Assembly: GCA_030695785.1 (NCBI GenBank)
Contig: JAUYPR010000064.1
Coordinates: 1-8,665, forward strand
Direction: 5' to 3'
Length of the DNA: 8,665 nt
Source: a bacterium
Lineage (GTDB): Bacteria > Patescibacteriota > Microgenomatia > JAUYPR01
Below, piece by piece: positions 1-6,490 of the stretch. The notes beneath the pieces were generated by a model. That model had not been told where the DNA came from. It made no database searches and saw nothing but the letters and a program-made list of their open reading frames with translations. Made by a program: the position numbers and the translations under genes. Every line of letters starts with the position of its first letter. Position 1 is the stretch's first letter.

Positions 1-1702
1 GGCAAAACGATTGATGCTCTCCACGGCCAACCCTGCCGCGGAGTTGATGCAGCTGCGCAAGCCCGAACCGTTCGGCTCCTTCGATCAGCATGATCGTTGC
101 ATTCGGGATGTCGATCCCGACTTCCACCACTGGCGTAGATACGAGGATGTCAATTGCTCGGTTTGTAAATGCTTGAAGGACGCGCGTTTTTTCTTTTGAC
201 GCGAGTCTTCCGTGCAGCAACCCTAATTTGAGGTCGGGAAAAACCATTTTTTTCAGCCGCTCAAATTCTTGTGTGGCCGCCCGTACGGTCGTGATGTTTT
301 CCGATGGTTCGATGAATGGACAAATAATAAACGCCTGTCTGCCTTTGCGGACATGTTCACGGATAAATCCGGCAGCTTTGATCCGTTTGTGGTTGGGTAC
401 AAGAAAGGTTTTGATGTCTTTTCTTCCAATCGGGAGTTCAGTGATCCACGATACGTCCAAATCGCCATACACAGTGAGTGCGGCTGTGCGCGGAATGGGG
501 GTCGCAGTCATGGTGAGGACATGCGGACTTTTTCCTTTTTTGCGCAACATCGCCCGCTGCGCAACGCCGAATCGGTGCTGTTCGTCAATAATAATGAGAC
601 CGATATTGTCGAGTCGGACGTTTGCAGAAAGAAGCGCGTGGGTCCCTACGACCACGACAGGCTGTTTTTTTTGATTGAGTTGTTTGATCGATCCGGTTTG
701 AAGAAAGACTGGTATTTTGAGTGGCGCAAGGAGGGTCTGTAATGTTTTGAAGTGTTGCTGTGCGAGAATTTCCGTCGGCGCCATGAGCAGTGAAGAATAG
801 CCATGATGAACGACGACAGCCATTGCGAGCGCGGCCACGACGGTTTTTCCAGCGCCAACATCGCCTTGGAGTAAACGGTTCATTGATTGATCGTGCGAAA
901 GGTCGGCCAGAATTTCTTGAACAGCGGTTTGTTGATCGTGGGTCAGTGTGAATGGTAAGAAGGAGAGGAAACGGTTGACCATATCATTGTCGGGAAGAAT
1001 GACCGGTGCTCGGCGCTTCTCTTTCCATTCTTTTCGGCGTAACAACGAGCGGACGTGCAGAAGCAACAGCTCATCTTCTGCCAACCTCGATCTGGCAATG
1101 CCAACATCGTCGGGTATGGCGGGAAAGTGCACCAGATGTAGGCTGGTTTGAAGGTCAACGGATGATGGCCGCCACTCACGTATCGAAACGTTGTTCAAAA
1201 CATGTGCGATGCGGCTCCGCAGCCATTTCGAGGAAATGCCGCGCGTTTCAGCATACACGGGAACGAGGCGGCCGGTATGGATCGGCGTTTTTCCCCCATC
1301 GATGCGTTCAAATTCGGGCATGCGCATGATTTTCCTTCCACGGTCAAGCTCGACTTTTCCGCTCACCTGGACCGTCATATTTTTATAGAATGATCGCGCG
1401 AGGTAGGGTTGGTTGAAGAAGATTACATCGAGTTTACCGGTTGCATCTGTCATGATCATCGTGGTGAGGAACAGTCCGCGCCGGGGCGTTTTCATGGTGC
1501 CGACTTTTTCCACGATGCCTCGGATTGTCACAGTATCTCCAACCACTGCCTCGATAATGGTTGATGTTTTGCGCAAATCTTCGTAGCGAAAAGGAATGTG
1601 CAAAAGGAGGTCTTGGACAGTTCCGATGCCGAGCTTCTGCAGACGTTTGGCATGCATCGGCCCAACCAGCGGAATCAATTCAACCGGATCGGAAATAGTC
1701 AT
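1..1702 (-). CDS. recG: ATP-dependent DNA helicase RecG (3' end beyond left edge)
   Basis: RecG is a superfamily 2 double-stranded DNA translocase that remodels stalled replication forks and branched recombination intermediates in the cytoplasm. I translated the reverse strand by hand from the ATG at 1702; it is open through the left edge, giving 567 complete codons. An N-terminal helix-hairpin-helix-like and wedge/OB region (about residues 1-230) begins with LVGPMHAKRLQKLGI. The helicase motifs follow in order: Walker A GDVGAGKT at 280-287, DEQH (DEQHRFG, typical of RecG) at 373-376, MTATPIPRT at 398-406, then VEVGIDIPNATIM and IEGAERFGLAQLHQ, and motif VI RGRVGRG at 555-561. RecG is usually near 690 aa, so roughly the last 110-120 residues are missing. 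An in-frame TAA at 1727-1729 lies just upstream, and no other ATG precedes 1702. It is third in the tyrS operon, 24 bp after the microprotein gene, with no clear ribosome binding site. Identification is secure. Confidence 0.97.
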   Translation of the reverse strand, partial: MTISDPVELIPLVGPMHAKRLQKLGIGTVQDLLLHIPFRYEDLRKTSTIIEAVVGDTVTIRGIVEKVGTMKTPRRGLFLTTMIMTDATGKLDVIFFNQPYLARSFYKNMTVQVSGKVELDRGRKIMRMPEFERIDGGKTPIHTGRLVPVYAETRGISSKWLRSRIAHVLNNVSIREWRPSSVDLQTSLHLVHFPAIPDDVGIARSRLAEDELLLLHVRSLLRRKEWKEKRRAPVILPDNDMVNRFLSFLPFTLTHDQQTAVQEILADLSHDQSMNRLLQGDVGAGKTVVAALAMAVVVHHGYSSLLMAPTEILAQQHFKTLQTLLAPLKIPVFLQTGSIKQLNQKKQPVVVVGTHALLSANVRLDNIGLIIIDEQHRFGVAQRAMLRKKGKSPHVLTMTATPIPRTAALTVYGDLDVSWITELPIGRKDIKTFLVPNHKRIKAAGFIREHVRKGRQAFIICPFIEPSENITTVRAATQEFERLKKMVFPDLKLGLLHGRLASKEKTRVLQAFTNRAIDILVSTPVVEVGIDIPNATIMLIEGAERFGLAQLHQLRGRVGRGEHQSFC

Positions 1703-1726
1703 TTGTACACAGTCTATCAGATGAAA

Positions 1727-1828
1727 TTAGAATCCGACGAAGGGGAGGATGGAAGTGGCCACTAAGGCAAGCCCGGCAATCGCGGCAACGACAAAAAATA
1801 TTTTACGGTGTTTATAAAAAAAGGTCAT
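1727..1828 (-). CDS. 33-aa single-pass membrane microprotein
   Basis: This small open frame of 33 codons plus TAA fills the space between tyrS and recG. The peptide starts MTFFYKHRKIFFVV and ends ILPFVGF. A basic cluster (K6, H7, R8, K9) precedes one hydrophobic segment of about 19 residues (10-28) rich in A, V, I, L and G, followed by a conserved-looking LPF turn. This predicts one membrane helix with the short N-terminus inside. Its ATG overlaps the tyrS stop as ATGA (1825-1828), a classic arrangement for translational coupling, and recG begins 24 bp after its stop. No Shine-Dalgarno is visible. I do not recognise a named family. It could be a chance ORF, but the near-perfect gene packing and the coherent basic-then-hydrophobic pattern argue for a real gene. 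Confidence 0.7.
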   Translation of the reverse strand: MTFFYKHRKIFFVVAAIAGLALVATSILPFVGF

Positions 1829-2988
1829 GATATTTTTGTTTGAAACGCGCGGTGTTTGCCGACGCGCAAGATTCCTCCGATTTCAAGCTGTTGATCCGAA
1901 CTCGTCACTCCAGCCCCATTATACGTGATCCCGCCTTGATCGATGAGTCGCCGCGCCTCTGACCGGCTCATGCCCGGAACCGATGCGACGAGATCAAGCG
2001 CAACCATGGTTTTTTTGGAAAACGTGATCATTTCCTCTGTACTCGGCACTCCTCTTTCTTGATACACGCGCTCGAATTCTTGCTGGGCTGACGCTGCCGC
2101 TTCTTTTCCATGAATTTGGCGGACGATGTCAAGCGCGGCCTTTTTCTTCCACATCAGTGGATCATCGATCGTCTCTTCAATGTCAAAGTCCGTTAACAAC
2201 TCAATGAGCAACGGCAGGAATCCGTCAGAAAGCGACATCACTTTTCCGTAGATGTCTGTTGGCCTCTCATCCATAGCAATCATATTCCCTTCGGTCTTCC
2301 CCATTTTTTTGCCATCAGTGGATGCTAAAAGTTTGATTGACAGCACAAATTTTTCTTTGTTTTTGCATGCTTTTGAAAGCGTCCGTCCAGCAAGCATGTT
2401 GAAAGTCTGATCTGTTCCGCCTATCTCCAAATCAACATCCAGTGCCACCGAGTCATACCCTTGCATAAGGGGGTAGAAAAATTCTGAAAACGCAATCGGA
2501 CGACCTTGCCTTATCCGTTCTTGATACATATCGCGTTCAATGAGTTGTTGCACGGTGAAATGAGACGCAAGATCCAGCAGTTCCTCAAACGTGAGTTTGG
2601 AGAGCCAGGAAGCGTTAAAAACGATCTCGACCGGATTCTTCGGATCATCAAAATCAAGAATTCGGGCGGCTTGATCTTTGAATGAATGAAGATTCTTTTG
2701 GACCTCTTGCCGGGAAAGTTTGACGCGTGTTGCGGATTTGTTCGAGGGATCGCCGATCATCGCGGTAAAGTCACCAACCAAGAAAATCACGTGGTGGCCC
2801 AACGCTTGAAATTGTCGCAGTTTGCGGAGTCCAGCCATGTGGCCGATGTGAAGAGTCGGCGCCGTTGGGTCAAAACCTTGGTATAGGCGCAATGCCTGAC
2901 CTTTTTTCATCCGTTCGAGAAGGACATCTTTTGATGGATAGATCTTTTCGACGCCACGCTCGAGCACACTCGTCAGTTTTGTTTCCAT
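1825..2988 (-). CDS. tyrS: Tyrosyl-tRNA synthetase (TyrRS)
   Basis: This class I aminoacyl-tRNA synthetase charges tRNA-Tyr with tyrosine using ATP in the cytoplasm. The 387-aa product has the HIGH motif at residues 47-50 (LHIGH), a TyrRS-type Rossmann segment FLVGDFTAMIGDPS at 69-82, the tyrosine-binding QGYD at 176-179, GGTDQ at 190-194, and the KMSKS equivalent KMGKT at 228-232. The glycine in that loop is normal for TyrRS. A C-terminal S4-like RNA-binding domain occupies about 327-387 (PGMSRSEARRLIDQGGITYNG, split here only for naming: PGMSRSEARR then LIDQGGITYNG). It is somewhat shorter than the roughly 420-aa TyrRS of Bacillus or E. coli. The ATG at 2988 is fixed by an in-frame TAG at 3001-3003. 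It is first in the operon with the microprotein and recG, and it is transcribed divergently from the PBP gene. The promoter position predicts a leaderless mRNA. The TGA stop is functional here, which argues against a TGA-to-glycine code. Confidence 0.97.
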   Translation of the reverse strand: METKLTSVLERGVEKIYPSKDVLLERMKKGQALRLYQGFDPTAPTLHIGHMAGLRKLRQFQALGHHVIFLVGDFTAMIGDPSNKSATRVKLSRQEVQKNLHSFKDQAARILDFDDPKNPVEIVFNASWLSKLTFEELLDLASHFTVQQLIERDMYQERIRQGRPIAFSEFFYPLMQGYDSVALDVDLEIGGTDQTFNMLAGRTLSKACKNKEKFVLSIKLLASTDGKKMGKTEGNMIAMDERPTDIYGKVMSLSDGFLPLLIELLTDFDIEETIDDPLMWKKKAALDIVRQIHGKEAAASAQQEFERVYQERGVPSTEEMITFSKKTMVALDLVASVPGMSRSEARRLIDQGGITYNGAGVTSSDQQLEIGGILRVGKHRAFQTKIS

Positions 2989-2994
2989 AGATGA

Positions 2995-3023
2995 AGTATA
3001 CTATTTTTAGTAGAAAACGTCTA
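2995..3023 (-). promoter_or_regulatory. Predicted sigma70-type promoter of tyrS, leaderless
   Basis: On the minus strand a TATACT -10 hexamer (3000-2995) is preceded after exactly 17 nt by TAGACG (3023-3018), which matches 4 of 6 bases of the TTGACA consensus. The -10 ends only 6 nt before the tyrS ATG. Initiation 6-7 nt downstream would therefore fall at or next to the start codon and give an mRNA without a 5' leader. No Shine-Dalgarno could fit. The start site is predicted, not observed. Confidence 0.6.
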
Positions 3024-3028
3024 TTTTT
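2997..3028 (+). promoter_or_regulatory. Possible divergent promoter and short leader of the PBP gene
   Basis: The palindrome AGTATACT (2995-3002) supplies a TATACT -10 on the plus strand (2997-3002) as well as on the minus strand. Initiation near 3009 would leave a leader of about 20 nt before the PBP ATG. No good -35 lies 16-18 nt upstream (CAGTTT at 2974-2979 is poor), and the leader has no Shine-Dalgarno. This is a weak call. Confidence 0.35.
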
Positions 3029-3029
3029 A
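3001..3029. repeat. Two direct copies of CTATTTTTA spaced 20 bp apart
   Basis: CTATTTTTA occurs at 3001-3009 and again at 3021-3029, an exact 9-bp repeat with a 20-bp period (about two helical turns). It fills most of the gap between tyrS and the PBP gene, and the last base of the second copy is the first base of the PBP start codon. It could be an operator for a dimeric regulator, or AT-rich coincidence. Confidence 0.4.
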
Positions 3030-5530
3030 TGTTTCGTCGTCGACGGTCAGTTTTTGCGTCTGGAGAACGGAGTTTCTGGCTGAGGTTTTGGGTCTTTATC
3101 ACGAGCGGCCTGCTTTTTATTCTGGTTGGCGGGTTTTTTCTCACGGTTGGCCTGTTCGTCTATTTCTCCAAAGACCTTCCAAGCCCGGGAAGGCTTGGGG
3201 CGCAAAATGCGGCGCAGTCGACTAAAATTTTGGATCGGAACGGTGAAGTGCTCTACGATGTTTTTGGCGACATAAACCGCGAGGCGGTCCCGTTTGACCA
3301 GATCCCGGATATCGTGAAGCACGCGACCATCGCAATTGAAGATAAAGATTTTTACAAGCACCAAGGGTTTGCGGTGACGGGTTTAATGCGTGCGTTGTGG
3401 ACAATCGTGACAGCACGAAAGCTCGAAGGCGGCTCGACCATTACCCAGCAGTTAGTGAAAAACAGCCTGCTTTCCCCGGAGCGGACACTGCAGCGGAAAG
3501 TCAAAGAATTTATCCTTTCTATTCAGGTCGAGCGCAGATATTCAAAAGACGAAATCCTCCACATGTACCTAAATACCGTTCCCTACGGCGGCCAAGCATG
3601 GGGGGTTCAGGCTGCGGCAAAAACATATCTTGGAAAAGACGTCCGCGACCTCACGCTCCCCGAAGCGGCGGTGCTGGCTGGTTTGCCGCAAAAACCCACG
3701 GCCTATTCCCCTTTCGGCTCAAACCCCAAAGCGTATAAAGATCGCACACAAAGCGTCCTTCGCAGGATGCGTGAAGAGGGATATATTGCAAAAGAAGATG
3801 AAGAGCGTGCAAGAGGAGAGATTGAAAAAGACGAGATCAAATTTTCGGCGCAAGAAATCAGCATTAAAGCCCCGCATTTTACGGTGTACGTCCGCGATAT
3901 GCTGATTGACCGGTATGGCAGCCAACTCGTTGAACAGGGTGGATTGCGCGTGACCACGAGTTTGGATTATAAACTCCAGCAAGAAGTCCAAAAGATTGTT
4001 GCGGAAGAAGTGAAACGGCTCAAAGGCGCGGATGTATCAAACAGCGCGGCAGTGGTGATGGATCCGAAAAACGGGCAGATTCTCGCTATGGTTGGGTCGC
4101 GGGATTATTTTGACAAAGAGATTGACGGGAATGTGAATGTCGCGTTTTCGCTGCGCCAGCCTGGTTCGGCCACCAAGCCCATCATGTACGCCGCCGCGTT
4201 TCAAAAAGGCTATACCCCCGCGACCATGATTATTGACATGAAAACAGAATTCCCGAACGGCGTCGGCAGGCCTGACTACGTGCCGGTAAATTATGACAGT
4301 AAATACCACGGCCCGGCGCAGATCCGCTATGCTTTGGGCAATTCCTACAACATTCCCGCGGTGAAAGTGCTGGCCATGACCGGGCTTGCGAATGTGATGG
4401 AGCTTGCCTATACCATGGGCATTACGACATGGGAACCAACGGCGGAAAATATCCAGAATGTTGGGTTGTCGCTGACGTTAGGCGGCCGCGAAGTACGGTT
4501 GGTGGATTTAGTCCGCGCGTTTGCCTCGTTTGCCGCTGGCGGATCCCGGAAGGAATTCACGCCAGTTTTGAAAGTGACGGATGCAAAAGGCCAAGTACTG
4601 GAAGAAACCAAAGACGAGCAAGGAACAAAGGTGCTGTCGGAGGAAGTGGCGTTTCTTGTCAATGATATTTTGGCCGACAATACAGCGCGCACGGCCGCGT
4701 TTGGCCCGAATTCCCTCCTGAATATTCCCGGCAAAACCGTGTCCGTCAAAACCGGGACCACGGATGAGAAACGCGACAACTGGACCATTGGATATACCCC
4801 GTCGTTTGTGGTTGGGGTGTGGGTGGGGAATAACGACAATAGTCCGATGTCCCCACAAATTACCTCCGGCGTCACCGGTGCGGCACCCATTTGGAGCCGT
4901 ATCATGAGAACCGTGTTGTCTGACCGCAGAGACGAGCCGTGGCAGAAGCCCGCAAAAGTACAAAGTGTCGAGGTGGATGGAATCTCTGGCTTCCTTCCGG
5001 GATCGTATACATTCAAAAAACGGTTTGAATATTTTATCCGCGGGACAGAACCTACAAAGCAAGATACCATGACCCGAATGGTGAAAATCTGCAAAGATGG
5101 CGCTCTTGCCACGCCGGTGTGTGAAGCCTCGGGCGAGGTTGAAGAAAAAGTTTATACTATTTTGGAGGATCCATTTGTCAAAAATGTCTGCGAGTCGTGC
5201 CCGCCGTCTGATGGGTCCACGACCTATACGACGCTTGAGGGTATTCCGACAGGTAAAGGGACAATTGAGATCGTGAATATTGCGAATAACGCCAACGTCC
5301 CTTTCGAATTTGACGTTCTGGCCAAGCCAAAAGGCGGCGCGTCATTTACCAGCGTGACGTTTTATGTGGATGGGACGCAGCAGCGCACGGTGAATGGAGA
5401 ACCATTTTCCCACCACGTGTCGTTTCCAGCCAGTGCAATTGGCGAACACCAAATTTCCGTCCAGGCCGTTGACCTTACCGGCGACGTCTCCTCCACCTCG
5501 ATTACGGTGAATGTGCGGGAAAGTCTCTAA
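3029..5530 (+). CDS. Class A penicillin-binding protein (PBP1A-like transglycosylase/transpeptidase) with Ig-like tail
   Basis: This is a bifunctional peptidoglycan synthase. The GT51 domain polymerises lipid II and the transpeptidase domain crosslinks stem peptides outside the membrane. In the 833-aa product, a basic N-terminus is followed by one membrane anchor (about 20-46). The GT51 domain (about 60-245) shows EDKDFYKH with catalytic Glu104, GGSTITQQLVKN at 134-145 and YLNTVPYGG at 180-188. The transpeptidase domain (about 335-630) carries the S-x-x-K motif at 380-383 (SATK, nucleophile Ser380), S-Y-N at 439-441 and KTGT at 574-577. A linker with four cysteines (688, 698, 721, 724) leads to a beta-rich Ig-like or bacterial surface domain at about 742-830. 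The ATG at 3029 is fixed by an in-frame TAG at 3011-3013. The gene stands alone on the plus strand and converges with its right neighbour 26 bp after its stop; no hairpin terminator is visible there. Confidence 0.95.
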   Translation: MFRRRRSVFASGERSFWLRFWVFITSGLLFILVGGFFLTVGLFVYFSKDLPSPGRLGAQNAAQSTKILDRNGEVLYDVFGDINREAVPFDQIPDIVKHATIAIEDKDFYKHQGFAVTGLMRALWTIVTARKLEGGSTITQQLVKNSLLSPERTLQRKVKEFILSIQVERRYSKDEILHMYLNTVPYGGQAWGVQAAAKTYLGKDVRDLTLPEAAVLAGLPQKPTAYSPFGSNPKAYKDRTQSVLRRMREEGYIAKEDEERARGEIEKDEIKFSAQEISIKAPHFTVYVRDMLIDRYGSQLVEQGGLRVTTSLDYKLQQEVQKIVAEEVKRLKGADVSNSAAVVMDPKNGQILAMVGSRDYFDKEIDGNVNVAFSLRQPGSATKPIMYAAAFQKGYTPATMIIDMKTEFPNGVGRPDYVPVNYDSKYHGPAQIRYALGNSYNIPAVKVLAMTGLANVMELAYTMGITTWEPTAENIQNVGLSLTLGGREVRLVDLVRAFASFAAGGSRKEFTPVLKVTDAKGQVLEETKDEQGTKVLSEEVAFLVNDILADNTARTAAFGPNSLLNIPGKTVSVKTGTTDEKRDNWTIGYTPSFVVGVWVGNNDNSPMSPQITSGVTGAAPIWSRIMRTVLSDRRDEPWQKPAKVQSVEVDGISGFLPGSYTFKKRFEYFIRGTEPTKQDTMTRMVKICKDGALATPVCEASGEVEEKVYTILEDPFVKNVCESCPPSDGSTTYTTLEGIPTGKGTIEIVNIANNANVPFEFDVLAKPKGGASFTSVTFYVDGTQQRTVNGEPFSHHVSFPASAIGEHQISVQAVDLTGDVSSTSITVNVRESL
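3175..3198 (+). other. Overlapping inverted repeats inside the PBP gene
   Basis: Within codons 49-57 two mutually exclusive stems can form in the mRNA. One is CCTTCC (3175-3180) with GGAAGG (3188-3193) and a 7-nt loop. The other is CCAAGCC (3179-3185) with GGCTTGG (3192-3198) and a 6-nt loop. They lie just after the membrane-anchor codons. Function is unknown and coincidence is quite possible, since the stretch encodes P-S-P-G-R-L-G. Confidence 0.25.
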
Positions 5531-5556
5531 AAGCCTGAGGTGAATCGTTGGTCTGT

Positions 5557-6462
5557 TTAATCTTCGAGCAGTAACTTCATAGTTGGATGTGCCTCAATTT
5601 GTGGCAAATGAATAAAGAAATCCGCGGGTCGTTCGTTTTGTAATGAACGTAAATCCAACATAAATCCTTCTTTCGAAAAGCCAGCATCATAACTTGCTCT
5701 TCCAAACAGTCTTTGGTAATTCCCCATATTTTCTTGAGGTTTTTCCATCGGACTATCTTCGTACAGAATATTCTCAAACCAATCAATAAATGGAACGTTT
5801 GTTACACCAATAAAATTTATGACAATCGTTGGGATTCCTCTGGATTCTAACAATCTATTGCATGACTGAATTGGAAGAGTATATCCGCAGTGACCTGCAC
5901 CACAGACTATTGCAACTTTTGTATTGGGATTTTTTTTAAAAAAATCCACAAGTACATCGGACCAGTACTCATTTCTTTCGATTATTCCCGCATCTGATTT
6001 GGAGTAACCCGAGTCTTGTAACGATTTATCGAATGGTTTATCAATAGCAAGGAGTCCAAGCCCGATCCTTTTTGCTTCATCAAGAAGTTGCAGGTACTCT
6101 TTGAGTGTTGTTTTCTCCCAGTTGCTTAATGCGAGTTTTGTACCAAGTCTTATCCTTGCGACACCACGCTCCTTCTCCTTTAAAAAGTTGTCTACAAATG
6201 GTTGGACATTACTATCAAATCTTTCTAATGCAAGATGTGTGATGCCGAGATCTTTCAGCTGCTGCAGGTTGTCTCGCAGCTCATTTTTTTCAGATGAAGA
6301 GGAATGGTCACTTTCACCGAAAAAGATCACTTGTGCTGAGTCACCAACCATGTATCTATAATCAACAGGATTTTTATGCCCTTTGACAAAATCGATAGCC
6401 CACTGAATATCAAACGGTTTTTTTACCTCGGCTACCTCTATATTGTCATTTATTGTTTCCAT
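5557..6462 (-). CDS. Predicted EreA/ChaN-like (TIKI superfamily) hydrolase-fold protein, 301 aa
   Basis: The exact function is unknown. The sequence pattern resembles the superfamily that includes erythromycin esterases, ChaN haem-binding proteins and TraB/TIKI proteins. With the start at 6462 the key positions are VIFFGESDHSS (Gly49 and His53 in a G-x3-H motif), an acidic helix with conserved-looking E58 and E61, LGITHLALERF (Glu80, Arg81), ERNEYW (162-167) and VAIVCGAGHCGY (second G-x2-H motif, 188-191). Two G-x-x-H-type motifs with an LALE strand between them are the hallmark of that fold. No signal peptide or membrane helix is seen, so it should be cytoplasmic. I chose ATG 6462 because it lies 28 bp after the upstream gene's stop. 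The frame stays open upstream to an ATG at 6609, but that would overlap the neighbour by 119 bp. Base composition is AT-richer than the flanking genes. The identification is a fold-level inference. Confidence 0.65.
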   Translation of the reverse strand: METINDNIEVAEVKKPFDIQWAIDFVKGHKNPVDYRYMVGDSAQVIFFGESDHSSSSEKNELRDNLQQLKDLGITHLALERFDSNVQPFVDNFLKEKERGVARIRLGTKLALSNWEKTTLKEYLQLLDEAKRIGLGLLAIDKPFDKSLQDSGYSKSDAGIIERNEYWSDVLVDFFKKNPNTKVAIVCGAGHCGYTLPIQSCNRLLESRGIPTIVINFIGVTNVPFIDWFENILYEDSPMEKPQENMGNYQRLFGRASYDAGFSKEGFMLDLRSLQNERPADFFIHLPQIEAHPTMKLLLED

Positions 6463-6490
6463 ATTTTGTATCTGAAATCTTACAGTCTCT

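Noticed and set aside
228..742. Plus-strand open frames of 148 and 157 codons
   Set aside because: They are antisense to the recG helicase core, whose motifs are intact on the other strand.
1825..1827. TGA at the end of tyrS read as glycine (Gracilibacteria-type code)
   Set aside because: The S4 domain ends naturally there, the microprotein start overlaps it, and none of the other identified genes contains an in-frame TGA.
4408..5112. Minus-strand open frame of 234 codons antisense to the PBP gene
   Set aside because: It lies wholly within the PBP transpeptidase coding region and has low-complexity, shadow-like composition with no recognisable motif.
5531..5556. Possible bidirectional terminator between the convergent PBP and hydrolase-like genes
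   Set aside because: The 26 bases contain no stem followed by a T-run in either direction.
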